A DNA stretch of 13,734 bases from Chloroflexota bacterium (GCA_016190785.1 JACPPX010000111.1:1-13734); one strand, 5' to 3'. Counted from the stretch's first letter, positions 1-7,920 are shown. Numbers and translations: made by a program. Notes: generated by a model from the sequence alone, not told the origin.

Positions 1-25
1 CCTATCAACAAGTTCTGGTCCTACC

Positions 26-772
26 ATGATTTCCTGTGTTTTGGTCGCCCTCGATGAGGAGAAAAACATCGCGGCTTGCCTGGCTACCCTGGGCTGGGCG
101 GATGAGGTAGTGGTGCTAGACGGGGGGAGCAGGGATCGGACCGTGGCTTTGGCCCAGGAGGCCGGGGCAAGAGTGGAGAGCCATCCCTTTGATAACTTTG
201 CCCAGCAGAAAAACAGAGCCCTGGATTTAGCCCGCGGGGAGTGGATCTTCTTGATCGATGCCGATGAGCGGGTGCCACCGGGGTTAGCAGCCGAGATCAA
301 AGCAGCGACTTTTAGCAGTGATCTGGCCGGCTTCTGGATGCCAAGGAAGAACTATATCTTCGGAAAGTGGATCAAACATGCGGGATGGTATCCGGATTAT
401 CAGATGCGCCTGACCCAGAAGGGCCAGGCCCACTATGACGAGAATCGCCAGGTACATGAAGTGGTGGTTTTGGAGAGCGCCGCAGGATATCTCACCACTC
501 CCCTGATCCATCATAACTATGAAACGGTGGGCCAGTTTATGGCCAAGCAAAGGAAGTACACAGAGATGGCCGCCCAGGACCTCTGGCGGGAGGGGAGGCG
601 GAGCAAGCCCTGGAGCCCACTGTTGCAGGGCTGGCGGGAGTTCTGGCGTCGGTATGTGACCCTGGAGGGGCTGCGGGAGGGATGGAGAGGCCTGCTGGTG
701 AGCTTCTTAATGGGATACTACGAGGGCAAGAAATACTGGAGATTGTGGGAAGTGGAGAGAAGAAGGAAGTAA
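26..772 (+). CDS. Family 2 glycosyltransferase (WaaE/KdtX-like)
   Basis: Probable cytoplasmic, membrane-associated sugar transferase that uses a nucleotide-sugar donor in cell-envelope polysaccharide or glycolipid synthesis; donor and acceptor cannot be read from sequence. The 248-residue protein opens with the GT-A strand and a VALDEEKNI segment (residues 7-15), where most relatives have N-E-E. It continues with VVVLDGGSRDRT (28-39) and the metal-binding D-x-D in LIDADERV (76-83). The C-terminal amphipathic/hydrophobic stretch near residues 211-242, rich in W, Y and G, is typical of the WaaE-like subgroup. The ATG at 26 gives the usual family N-terminus, but no clear Shine-Dalgarno precedes it and the frame stays open to the left edge, so a slightly longer start is not excluded. 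It is the only gene on this strand and converges on the phosphatase gene. Family assignment is strong, specific role unknown. Confidence 0.88.
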   Translation: MISCVLVALDEEKNIAACLATLGWADEVVVLDGGSRDRTVALAQEAGARVESHPFDNFAQQKNRALDLARGEWIFLIDADERVPPGLAAEIKAATFSSDLAGFWMPRKNYIFGKWIKHAGWYPDYQMRLTQKGQAHYDENRQVHEVVVLESAAGYLTTPLIHHNYETVGQFMAKQRKYTEMAAQDLWREGRRSKPWSPLLQGWREFWRRYVTLEGLREGWRGLLVSFLMGYYEGKKYWRLWEVERRRK

Positions 773-780
773 CAATTGCA

Positions 781-818
781 GCGGGTTTGGAGAGGGATAG
801 GTAACCTCACCAACCCGC
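781..818. terminator. Candidate hairpin between convergent genes
   Basis: GCGGGTTTGG at 781-790 pairs with CCAACCCGC at 810-818, with one bulged base, leaving a 19-nt loop. It sits between the stop of the plus-strand glycosyltransferase and overlaps the last codons and stop of the minus-strand phosphatase gene. It could act on both converging transcripts, but no clear U-tract follows on either strand, so the terminator call is weak. Confidence 0.35.
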
Positions 819-1295
819 GGCATTTATCCCTACTAGATCGAGGATTCGTGGGAGTCCCCATTCAAGGTAGTCCCGGATAGCCTCAGCACACTTCGTATAG
901 TTATCAATATTTTGGCTGTATATTGGATCCTCGATGTCGGACCGCACCCCGGCCATTTCGGATAGTAATCTTATTCTCCTTTGGCCCTGAGGAAACTTGG
1001 TGGATAAGAACTGGTAGTGCTCTTGAGTCATGGTCAGCACTAGGTCGGCGGAGGTGATGTCTTCTGGGGTGATGCGGTGGGAGCGGTGGCTGGAAATAGG
1101 GATTCCCTGTTGGGCCATAACATAGATCGCAAGAGGGGTGGCCGGCTCACCTTCCAGGGCACTTGTTCCCGCCGAGGCCACCTCTATCTTCCCATTAAGG
1201 CCACGCTCTTTAAGCATCCTCCGTAGAAATCCCTCGGCCATGGGAGAGCGACAGAGATTGCCGGTGCAGACCAGAAGAATCCGCTTAGGACTCAT
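807..1295 (-). CDS. Low-molecular-weight protein-tyrosine-phosphatase family protein
   Basis: Cytoplasmic phosphatase of the LMW-PTP/YwlE/Wzb family, which works through a phosphocysteine intermediate. The P-loop is C10-TGNLC-R16-SP (C-x5-R), with C10 the nucleophile and R16 binding phosphate. The general-acid Asp is D123 in the IEDP segment, and the length (162 residues) is normal. In YwlE, the protein-arginine phosphatase, the P-loop reads CTGNTCR and its second Thr sets pArg specificity; here that position is Leu14, so a tyrosine phosphatase is more likely than an arginine phosphatase. The ATG overlaps the stop of the upstream ComF-like gene (ATGA), indicating translational coupling at the end of the minus-strand operon. 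The substrate is unknown; polysaccharide-synthesis kinases are the usual partners of Wzb-type members, but none is visible here. Confidence 0.88.
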   Translation of the reverse strand: MSPKRILLVCTGNLCRSPMAEGFLRRMLKERGLNGKIEVASAGTSALEGEPATPLAIYVMAQQGIPISSHRSHRITPEDITSADLVLTMTQEHYQFLSTKFPQGQRRIRLLSEMAGVRSDIEDPIYSQNIDNYTKCAEAIRDYLEWGLPRILDLVGINAAGW

Positions 1296-1966
1296 CGTTC
1301 TTTAGCCAAAACGAAGCCCCAGACTTTACTCGCACCTCCGGCCCGCAGGGCGTGAGCGCAGGCCTCAAGTGTTGCTCCGGTAGTGGCAACATCATCTACC
1401 AATAAAACTGCTTTTCCTTGTAGTCCTTCGCCCAATACTTGGAAAGCACCTCTTACATTGGTGAGCCTCTCCTCTTCGCTAAGTCCTACCTGGGCAGGAG
1501 TGAGCCGGTGGCGTATTAGGCTCTGCACATCGACCTTTTTGCTGGTTAGGTTGCCCAATTCTTGAGCCAAGATTTCTGCTTGATTGTATCCTCGTTCCCT
1601 CGTCCGTTTTAGGTGCAAAGGGACGGGCATGATGACTTCATAGGGCAGCGGATTATTCTCTAGGTATCGCGCTAAGAGTTGGGCCAGGGGTTTGGCTACC
1701 GGTCTGCGCCCGGAATACTTCAGGGCATGGATCGCTTTGCGCAGCCGTCCGTCAAAGTAGCCAAGGGCGCGGAGGCCGTTGAGAGCCGAATTTGGGCGAC
1801 GAGGCACCGTCCCTCGATCTTCGACAGTTTGGATCTCAGACACACACCTCTCGCAGAACCAGTAGCCGAGCCGGCCGCAACCCGCGCAACGGGGAGGAAA
1901 TAATAGATCGAGGAGGTAATTTTTGAGGGAGGCCCATCCAGATTCTGCCTTAGTTAGAAGACCCAT
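1292..1966 (-). CDS. ComF family phosphoribosyltransferase-like protein
   Basis: Member of the ComF/GntX family: an N-terminal cysteine cluster (C-AG-C-GRLGYWF-C-ER-C), likely a zinc-binding knuckle, followed by a type I phosphoribosyltransferase fold. The PRPP-binding signature appears as LLVDDVATTGAT near the C-terminus, and RERGYNQAEILAQEL is the conserved ComF block before it. In transformable bacteria ComF helps DNA uptake at the cytoplasmic side, but the family is widespread outside competence loci and no other com gene is visible. I take the ATG at 1966, about 10 nt after the DUF192 stop; a TTG at 2014 in the same frame would overlap that gene by 38 nt. Neither has a convincing Shine-Dalgarno. 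Its stop overlaps the phosphatase start. Confidence 0.87.
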   Translation of the reverse strand: MGLLTKAESGWASLKNYLLDLLFPPRCAGCGRLGYWFCERCVSEIQTVEDRGTVPRRPNSALNGLRALGYFDGRLRKAIHALKYSGRRPVAKPLAQLLARYLENNPLPYEVIMPVPLHLKRTRERGYNQAEILAQELGNLTSKKVDVQSLIRHRLTPAQVGLSEEERLTNVRGAFQVLGEGLQGKAVLLVDDVATTGATLEACAHALRAGGASKVWGFVLAKER

Positions 1967-1976
1967 TAGCAGTGGC

Positions 1977-2348
1977 CTAAGTATTGAAGCCCTCGATGGC
2001 CAGTTGATCGCCAATCTTAGTGCTGGTCTCCGCGATTTTCCCCGAAGGTAATTCGATCACCGCCTGGGCCCCACCCACCCGCGGGCCAATGCGGTTCGGT
2101 TTCATCCTCTCCGATATGCCGACTACCCGCTGCTGGCCGTCGATATAGAGGACATCAATGGCATATCCCATTCCCAAAGTGTGGATCCAATTGCAAGGAT
2201 CGATAAGCAATCCTTCTCCATCTTTTAGGGGAGGGGTGGCGAGAAGACCACGAGTTCTCTCCCATAGTTGCTGCGCCTTTCTGACCTGATCGGCGATGAG
2301 GACTCCGCGACTAGAATTAAAGACGGTGAGCATGGTCCATTTGACCAT
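1977..2348 (-). CDS. DUF192 family protein
   Basis: Small DUF192 protein of unknown biochemical function. The family hallmarks are present in order: a W-E-R-T-R-G-L-L segment, then GEGLLIDPCNWIHTLGM (the conserved P-C-N-x-I-H-T core), then IDVLYID, MKPNRIGP and AVIELPSGKI, ending near GDQLAI. Many relatives carry a signal peptide, but none is visible here, so this copy is probably cytoplasmic. The start is uncertain: ATG at 2348 is used, ATG at 2333 aligns equally well with relatives, and a TTG at 2375 lies nearer tadC. None has a clear Shine-Dalgarno. The gene follows tadC closely in the same operon, so a link to the pilus is possible but rests only on position. Confidence 0.85.
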   Translation of the reverse strand: MVKWTMLTVFNSSRGVLIADQVRKAQQLWERTRGLLATPPLKDGEGLLIDPCNWIHTLGMGYAIDVLYIDGQQRVVGISERMKPNRIGPRVGGAQAVIELPSGKIAETSTKIGDQLAIEGFNT

Positions 2349-2385
2349 ACTAGTCGAAAATTGCAGTTTAAGCAAAAGGGAGAGT

Positions 2386-3330
2386 TTAGCCTAGGGGGCC
2401 GCCGAAGAAGAGGTCCCGTAACTGGGGGATGGCCGGGCCAAGGATAATCACCAGCATGGCCGGGAAGATTAGGAAGACCAGAGGGAAAACCATCTTGAGG
2501 GGAGCCTGTTGGGCCATTTCTTCAGCGCGCTGGCGACGGCGGACACGCATCTGCTCCGACTGGATACGCAGCACCCGGGCCAGGCTGACCCCCAGTTGAT
2601 CGGCCTGGATAATTGCGGCCACGAATCCGGTTAGTTCCGGGACTTCGGCACGGTCCGCCATATCCCGTAGGGCATCGCGGCGGGAGCGGCCGACCTGGAT
2701 CTCGGCTAGGACCCGGGTAAAAGCCAGGGTCAACTCGTTGTACCACTTCTCGGTGACCTTTTTCATGGCGGCATCGAAGCCCAATCCCGCTTCCACGCTT
2801 ATGGTCAGCAGATCCAAGGCGTCGGGGAGGGCGCGGAGGATCTTCGACTTTCGGGTGGCGATTTTGCGGCCCAACCATATCACCGGAAACTGGAAGCCAA
2901 GCAAGCCAAGGAGGACTCCGAAGAGGAGGGCATAGTTTATATTTCCGGCAAGGAGAAGAAGCCCGGCGGGAAGGAGGCCCATGGTCAAACCTGCTACCAC
3001 CCGTGCCCCAAGAAATTCGGAAGGACCCCAGCTGTAGGGGTTCCCTGCTAGATCCAGCTTATGGCTGATGGCTTTCTGGGTGGCTTGGGGAGTAGCCCGG
3101 CTGAGGAGACGAGCGATACCCTGCAGAAAGGGGCGGATGACCCGCTCAGAGAAAGGTTGGGAGAGTTCTAGCTCCTCAAGGCTGAGGACCTCCCTCTTCC
3201 CGAAGCGTTCCAGCCGGGCCTGGACGACATCGGTACCGTAGGGAATAGCCAAGCCGATAAAAATTAAGACCACGCTGCCGGCAATGACCAGAGAAAGCAG
3301 AAGGGGGAGCATCTCTGGGGAAGTGGGCAT
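2386..3330 (-). CDS. tadC: Tad pilus inner-membrane platform protein TadC (type II secretion F domain)
   Basis: Second of the paired polytopic membrane proteins that form the Tad platform with TadB and couple TadA ATPase motion to Flp pilus extrusion. The 314-residue protein has a hydrophobic N-terminal helix (about 8-30), a paired membrane segment (about 108-152), a cytoplasmic T2SF/GspF-type domain (about 165-275) with LPDALDLLTISVEAGLGFDAA at its start, and a last helix (about 277-297). The ALPDALDLL...AGLGFD block is characteristic of TadC rather than TadB. The ATG at 3330 lies 2 nt after the tadB stop, and a GAGGT Shine-Dalgarno sits inside the end of tadB, implying coupled translation. 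Length and domain order are normal. Confidence 0.93.
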   Translation of the reverse strand: MPTSPEMLPLLLSLVIAGSVVLIFIGLAIPYGTDVVQARLERFGKREVLSLEELELSQPFSERVIRPFLQGIARLLSRATPQATQKAISHKLDLAGNPYSWGPSEFLGARVVAGLTMGLLPAGLLLLAGNINYALLFGVLLGLLGFQFPVIWLGRKIATRKSKILRALPDALDLLTISVEAGLGFDAAMKKVTEKWYNELTLAFTRVLAEIQVGRSRRDALRDMADRAEVPELTGFVAAIIQADQLGVSLARVLRIQSEQMRVRRRQRAEEMAQQAPLKMVFPLVFLIFPAMLVIILGPAIPQLRDLFFGGPLG

Positions 3331-3332
3331 TT

Positions 3333-4301
3333 TTATACCTCAATTTTGCTCAGCCGGTGGATAGCCAATCCCCCCACGATCACCCCAAAGGCCGCAATTC
3401 CTAACATGATCTGTCCACAGGGATCGGTGAAGAGGAGGGAGATATAGGGTCGGTTCATGGCGTAGAGCACCATCCCCAACCCCACCGGGAGGAAAGTGAG
3501 GAGAGTACCGGTACCCCGCTGCAACGCGGTCAGGGCTCTTATCTCCCCTTCTAGCCGAACCCGCTCGCGGATGGTTTCCCCAATGGTTTCTAGGATCTCT
3601 GCCAGATTGCCTCCCACCTCGTGCTGGATCTTGACTGCGGTGATCATTAGATCCAAATCGCCGGAATTGATACGCCGCAGGAGGTTATCCAAGGCTTGGT
3701 CGGTGGAGAGTCCCAAACCAATTTCCCTTACTACTCGACGAAACTCATCAGAGATGGGAGGAGGTAATTCTGCGGAGAGGGTCTCCATGGACTGGAGGAG
3801 GCTGTAGCCGGAGCGAAGGGAGTTGGCCAAAAGGACAATGGCGTCTCCCAGCTGATTGTTGAAAGAGCGGAGCCGCTGACCCTGCCGTCGCCGCAAGTAA
3901 AAGTTGGGGAAAACGAACCCGAACACCGCCCCTACCAGCCCGAGGGCATCACGGAAAAGAATAAGCCCGATAATCAGTCCGATGACGATGGAGATCACAT
4001 AAAACAACAGCCACTCGGTCACGGTGAGTTTGAGGTCGGCCCGAGCCAGTTCCGTGGACATACGTTCAGCGAAGGATTGGCGGGAAATCACCTTCTCCAG
4101 ACCAGCCACGAAGGGCAGGAAGGTCCTCTCTCTTTCTCCTCCGCCCGGGGTTGCCGCTCGCTCAAAACCCCGCTGGGTATAGCGCCCCAGCCGAGATTCG
4201 ATGACCTCCTGTTCCGCACCCAGGGTGCGGGCCAGTCCGATAAATAAGACCAAAATACCTAGGGCGGCCAGGGCAGCAACTATTAGACTGGGGGTGAACA
4301 T
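3333..4301 (-). CDS. tadB: Tad pilus inner-membrane platform protein TadB (type II secretion F domain)
   Basis: Polytopic inner-membrane protein of the Tad pilus assembly machine, expected to partner TadC and contact the TadA ATPase. The 322-residue protein has an N-terminal helix (about 6-24), a charged cytoplasmic segment, two close helices (about 97-115 and 119-135), a T2SF domain (about 150-260) and two C-terminal helices (about 265-281 and 297-315). The LGDAIVLLANSLRSGYSLLQ block at the start of the T2SF domain and the later KIQHEVGGNLAEILETI segment are typical of TadB. The ATG follows the tadA stop by 3 nt, with GAGGT placed 6 nt upstream of it, so the gene is tightly coupled to tadA. 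Confidence 0.93.
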   Translation of the reverse strand: MFTPSLIVAALAALGILVLFIGLARTLGAEQEVIESRLGRYTQRGFERAATPGGGERERTFLPFVAGLEKVISRQSFAERMSTELARADLKLTVTEWLLFYVISIVIGLIIGLILFRDALGLVGAVFGFVFPNFYLRRRQGQRLRSFNNQLGDAIVLLANSLRSGYSLLQSMETLSAELPPPISDEFRRVVREIGLGLSTDQALDNLLRRINSGDLDLMITAVKIQHEVGGNLAEILETIGETIRERVRLEGEIRALTALQRGTGTLLTFLPVGLGMVLYAMNRPYISLLFTDPCGQIMLGIAAFGVIVGGLAIHRLSKIEV

Positions 4302-4304
4302 CTT

Positions 4305-5672
4305 CTACCTCGGAATCCGATTACCACGCCAATCATAGCCGAAGATCTCGGGAGAGAGGAGGATGTTGGACCGCTCGATCAGGTCGGTGAACTTAGGGCG
4401 GTTGCCGGTGGGTCGGACGCGGCCCTGGACCTTGCCCCCCTCCATCCCGGTTTGTTCAAAAGTAAAGATATCCTGGAGGGTGATGATCTCCCCTTCCATA
4501 CCTTGCACCTCGGTGACACTGACAATGCGCCGCGTCCCATCGCGCATCCTTTCTTGGTGGAAGATGACATGGATGGCCGAAGCGATCTGTTCGCGGATAG
4601 CGCGGTGGGGGAGTTCGCTTCCGGCCATGAGTACCATGGTTTCCAGACGAGAGAGGGCATCGCGAGGACTGTTGGCGTGAAGAGTGGTCAACCCGCCGTC
4701 GTGGCCGGTGTTCATGGCCTGGAGCATGTCCAGGGCCTCCCCTCCCCGCACCTCGCCGACCACGATGCGGTCGGGGCGCATGCGCAGGGTGTTGATCACC
4801 AAGTCGCGGATGCTAACCTCTCCTTTGCCCTCGATATTGGGAAGGCGGGATTCCAGGGAAACCACATGCTCCTGTTGCAGCTGGAGCTCGGCAGCGTTCT
4901 CGATGGTGACGATTCGTTCATCGTTGGGAATAAAACCGGAGAGGACATTGAGAGTGGTGGTCTTTCCCGAGCCGGTGCCTCCGGAGACTATGATGTTCAG
5001 CCGCGCTTGGACGCAGGCCTGGGCGAACTCCGCTACCTCCGGGCTGAAAGTGCCGAAGGCGATAAGGTCATCCATGCTGAAAGGGGTTTTGGAGAAGAGA
5101 CGGATGGTGACCACCGGGCCGATGATGGAAAGGGGAGGGATGATGATGTTTACCCGCGAACCATCGGGGAGACGGGCATCGACATAGGGCTGGCTCTCAT
5201 CCACGCGGCGGCCGATGGGGGAAACGATGCGCTGGATGATGCGCATCAGGTGCTCTTCATCATCGAACTGCAAGTCGGTTTTTTCGATCTTCCCGTGCCG
5301 CTCCACATAGACATTGAAAGGGCCGTTGATCATGATCTCGGTGATGGTCTCATCGCGGATCAGGGGCTCGATGGGCCCCAGCCCCAGGATCTCGGAGCTG
5401 AGTTGGTCGAAAAGGGTGGTGCGCTCCGCACGGGTGAGGACCGTGTTCTCCTCCTGGAGGACCTGGCTAAAGATTTCCTGGATAGTGGCTCGGATCTCCG
5501 CGGTTTTGGAAAGGTCCATGCGCGGGTCTAGTTCCTCAATGACCTTGGCCTGCACTTTTTCGCGGATATTGGCGTATTTATCCGCCGGGCGTCCGGTGCG
5601 CAGGGCCGCCCCCCGGGTCTCGGTTTCGGGTGAGGGAGTCTTGCTCTGTTCAATTCGCTTGAGAAGTGACAT
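4305..5672 (-). CDS. tadA: Tad pilus assembly ATPase TadA/CpaF
   Basis: Cytoplasmic hexameric ATPase of the type II/IV secretion superfamily (CpaF/TadA subfamily) that powers Flp pilus assembly. An N-terminal helical region (about 30-100) precedes the PAS-like N-terminal domain containing EPLIRDETITEIMING. The RecA-like core then carries the Walker A GGTGSGKTT (231-239, K237), the Asp box RIVTIENAAELQL (253-265), the Walker B IVVGEVRG (303-310) with catalytic Glu307, and the His box TTLHAN (329-334). All catalytic residues are present and the length (455) is normal. The start is well supported: AAGGAGGGAAG lies directly upstream of the ATG, one of the best ribosome-binding sites in the window. 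The gene lies 24 nt after the cpaE stop. Confidence 0.96.
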   Translation of the reverse strand: MSLLKRIEQSKTPSPETETRGAALRTGRPADKYANIREKVQAKVIEELDPRMDLSKTAEIRATIQEIFSQVLQEENTVLTRAERTTLFDQLSSEILGLGPIEPLIRDETITEIMINGPFNVYVERHGKIEKTDLQFDDEEHLMRIIQRIVSPIGRRVDESQPYVDARLPDGSRVNIIIPPLSIIGPVVTIRLFSKTPFSMDDLIAFGTFSPEVAEFAQACVQARLNIIVSGGTGSGKTTTLNVLSGFIPNDERIVTIENAAELQLQQEHVVSLESRLPNIEGKGEVSIRDLVINTLRMRPDRIVVGEVRGGEALDMLQAMNTGHDGGLTTLHANSPRDALSRLETMVLMAGSELPHRAIREQIASAIHVIFHQERMRDGTRRIVSVTEVQGMEGEIITLQDIFTFEQTGMEGGKVQGRVRPTGNRPKFTDLIERSNILLSPEIFGYDWRGNRIPR

Positions 5673-5696
5673 CTTCCCTCCTTAATCTTTCTGGGG

Positions 5697-6959
5697 TTAG
5701 GGTCTAGTTTGCCGAATAAGGCCTGGCGAACGGGCCGCTCCGGCGGCCTCAGCCTTGATCTTTAGGGCGAACTCGTCCTTGAGTTGCTTGGCCAAGATTT
5801 GGATTCCTCGGGATACCGGGTTTCCCCTTTGGCTAGTGAGGAGAGGCACCCCTTGGTTGGAGGCAGTGAGCACGGCCACCTCATCGTTGGGGATGCGTGC
5901 GGCGACGGGGTGTTTGATAGAGGCGGCGATATCCTGTTCCGGTATGGCGCTGCGAAGATTAGAACGATTCAAAATCAGCATAACCTTTTCTGCGCCATAA
6001 CCAAGAGCCTCGATGACATCAAAAAAGAGCTTGGCGTTCTTGATCGCCGGGATGTCGGGAGTGATCACCAGAATTATCTTCTGCGCCAGGTCCATGACAC
6101 TGAGGGTCAAATCATGGAGGAGAGACCAGGTATCGACGACAACAAAGGAGTATTGCCTTTGCAAGAGGGATAGGATGCGGCGGACATGCTCCGGAGTCAC
6201 CAGATCCGCCATCTCCGGCCGAGGTGGGGCGAGGAGTACCCGGATGCCGGAGGGATGGGGTTGCATTGCCGTCTCGACCATTTCGATATCCAGCCCCTCT
6301 ATCTGGGTGGAGAGGTCGGCGATAGTTCGATCTGGGCGAAGATTGAGGAGGACACCCAGGTCACCGAATTGCAAATTACCGTCTACCAGGGCCACTTTCT
6401 CTTTAGTTTCCTCAGCCAAGGCTATGGATAGGTTAACTGCCAGGGTGCTAGCCCCAGTGCCTCCCTTGGGGCTGTAGATTAGCAAGATCTGGCCCAGTTT
6501 CTCTGGGATAGGGGCGACCATCACCCCCACTCCTGGGGGGGTGATGGTTGGGGTGGTAGCCACCACCCGGGGGCGGAGTTCATAGACTCTGCGGATGGCG
6601 GTGATCAGCTCATCGGAGGAGAAGGGTTTAGTAAGAAACTCCCGGGCCCCGGCAAGCATGGAACGGCGCAGGTAATCCGCTTCACTCTGAACGGACATCA
6701 TGATGATCTGGGTCCGGGGGGCGGCGGCAGTGATCTGTTCCGCGGCCTGGATTCCATCTAGATCTGGGAGGTTGATGTCCATAAGCACGATATCCGGACG
6801 CAGGCTTTTACTCGATTCAATAGCCTGCTGCCCGTTGTTGGCGGACCCCACCACTTCGATGTCCGGCTCGAAGTAGAGCAATTTTTTGAGGTTCTCTATC
6901 GTCTCCGGTATGTCATCTACGATTAGAAGACGAATTTTTTCTTTTGTTTCCTCTGCCAT
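5697..6959 (-). CDS. cpaE: CpaE/TadZ-type pilus localization ATPase with N-terminal response-regulator receiver domain
   Basis: ParA/MinD-superfamily protein that in other Tad systems places the pilus machine in the cell. Residues about 8-127 form a receiver domain with what look like complete phosphorylation residues: acidic pocket D15/D16, phosphoacceptor D61 in MDINLPDLDG, S89 and K111. A Pro/Thr-rich linker (about 130-155) leads to the ATPase domain. Its P-loop, SPKGGTGAST (163-172), keeps the signature lysine K165 but has Ala in place of the usual Walker Lys. Later come LVDGNLQFGDLG (191-202), FVVVDTWSLLHDLTLSVMD (272-290) and an LILNRSN segment (328-334) typical of CpaE. It sits between cpaB and tadA in one operon, 26 nt after cpaB. 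The start ATG has only a weak Shine-Dalgarno. Confidence 0.92.
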   Translation of the reverse strand: MAEETKEKIRLLIVDDIPETIENLKKLLYFEPDIEVVGSANNGQQAIESSKSLRPDIVLMDINLPDLDGIQAAEQITAAAPRTQIIMMSVQSEADYLRRSMLAGAREFLTKPFSSDELITAIRRVYELRPRVVATTPTITPPGVGVMVAPIPEKLGQILLIYSPKGGTGASTLAVNLSIALAEETKEKVALVDGNLQFGDLGVLLNLRPDRTIADLSTQIEGLDIEMVETAMQPHPSGIRVLLAPPRPEMADLVTPEHVRRILSLLQRQYSFVVVDTWSLLHDLTLSVMDLAQKIILVITPDIPAIKNAKLFFDVIEALGYGAEKVMLILNRSNLRSAIPEQDIAASIKHPVAARIPNDEVAVLTASNQGVPLLTSQRGNPVSRGIQILAKQLKDEFALKIKAEAAGAARSPGLIRQTRP

Positions 6960-6985
6960 TTTTTCGCTTCGCTGTATTAGAAACT

Positions 6986-7846
6986 TTAGGGTGGAGCGAT
7001 GATCCGCGGCAGGGCGGTGGGGGGAGTGATATTAAAACGGGTCAGTAGGTAATCCAGGGTCACCGAATCGGTAGTGACGATACTGTGATCTCCCACCCCC
7101 CTTAAAGCAAAGTCGACTACGAAAGAAGGATCATCACGGGCGTACTTGAGGACCAAGGCGTCCTGTTGCCTGACCAAAAGGGTAAGGAAGGCCGGCCCCT
7201 GTGCCCGCTCCTGTTGTTGTTCTCCCTGCTGCTGTTGTTGCTCCTCTTGCTGGGCGGCGCGGGCCGTGCCCCACAGCCCTACTTTCAGAACCTCTACATC
7301 TTGAAGGGTCAACTGCACCACCAAGCTCTCTCCCAGTTCGGTCTCGGTCACGGCCCCTTCCGGGCTAATCCTCTCGGCTACGACTTTGTAACGGATGGTC
7401 ACTAATACATCTACAAAATCCCCAGCCTGTATAGCCCGGGCCACGCTGTTGGTGTCGGTGATGGGCACGGCGATGGCTACGAATCCCTGGGGTATGGCAA
7501 ATGAAGCATATTGCCCGGTCTTCTGTACCTCACTCTTATCCACCACCATGTCGGAGAGGATAATCTGGTCGGGGAAGATTTGCACAAGGGAGAATTTGCC
7601 CAGGACTTCTGAGGGATCGCGCAGAGCATTGGCCGGGATTGCGTTCACCGGCAATTCTTTAGTCCCCACCGCCTCAACCGGAATCTCAGTGCGCTCGGCA
7701 ATAGGGGCCAGAGCCACCACCACCTGGGCGGTCTCTACTTCCGGGGGCGGGGCGGCGCCACCCTGCAGCAGGTAATAAGCGAGGATGAAGGCCAGGATGG
7801 CCAAGATCAAGCCGAGCAAGATGAGCACTCTCCCGCGGCGCCGCAT
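6986..7846 (-). CDS. cpaB: Flp pilus assembly protein CpaB/RcpC
   Basis: Membrane-anchored extracytoplasmic protein of the Tad pilus, the first gene of the assembly-machine unit. It starts with a positively charged tip (MRRRGR) and one hydrophobic helix (about 7-28), followed by an SAF-like domain (about 38-100) with VVVALAPIAERTEI and LPVNAIPANAL. The RcpC core follows: FAIPQGFVAIAVPITDT, an AGDFVDVLVT segment, and VVQLTLQDVEVLKVG. Residues 199-216 form a Gln/Glu-rich low-complexity insert before the last conserved strand (PAFLTLLVRQQDALVL), which is unusual for the family. In diderms CpaB/RcpC works with a secretin; none is present here. The ATG is preceded by AAAGGATAGGAT, a fair ribosome-binding site. 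A promoter and terminator pair lies just upstream. Confidence 0.92.
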   Translation of the reverse strand: MRRRGRVLILLGLILAILAFILAYYLLQGGAAPPPEVETAQVVVALAPIAERTEIPVEAVGTKELPVNAIPANALRDPSEVLGKFSLVQIFPDQIILSDMVVDKSEVQKTGQYASFAIPQGFVAIAVPITDTNSVARAIQAGDFVDVLVTIRYKVVAERISPEGAVTETELGESLVVQLTLQDVEVLKVGLWGTARAAQQEEQQQQQGEQQQERAQGPAFLTLLVRQQDALVLKYARDDPSFVVDFALRGVGDHSIVTTDSVTLDYLLTRFNITPPTALPRIIAPP

Positions 7847-7891
7847 ATCCTATCCTTTCATGAGAAACTTATGTTTTGTCAAGTCGACAGT

Positions 7892-7920
7892 ATTGTAGCA
7901 AAAAAAGCCCCCTCAAGCAA
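7892..7920 (-). promoter_or_regulatory. Sigma-70-like promoter for the cpaB operon
   Basis: Minus-strand TTGCTT (7920-7915) and TACAAT (7897-7892) are separated by exactly 17 bp. The spacer contains the terminator's G-run and T-run, so terminator and promoter overlap. The predicted transcript would start near 7885, about 39 nt before the cpaB ATG. This site would drive cpaB through the phosphatase gene independently of the pilin genes. It was read by eye and not tested. Confidence 0.55.

Noticed and set aside
4452..5531. A 359-codon open frame on the plus strand
   Set aside because: It lies wholly antisense to tadA, whose motifs are all intact. Its product shows no family features and looks like a shadow of the G+C-rich codon pattern.
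7199..7252. The CAG/CAA-rich stretch as a microsatellite or CRISPR-like repeat
   Set aside because: It stays in frame in cpaB, has no regular spacer pattern and encodes a Gln-rich loop.
7861..7887. TTGACA at 7879-7884 on the minus strand as a second -35 box for cpaB
   Set aside because: No -10-like hexamer lies at a suitable distance, and the resulting start would fall inside the cpaB ribosome-binding site or coding region.
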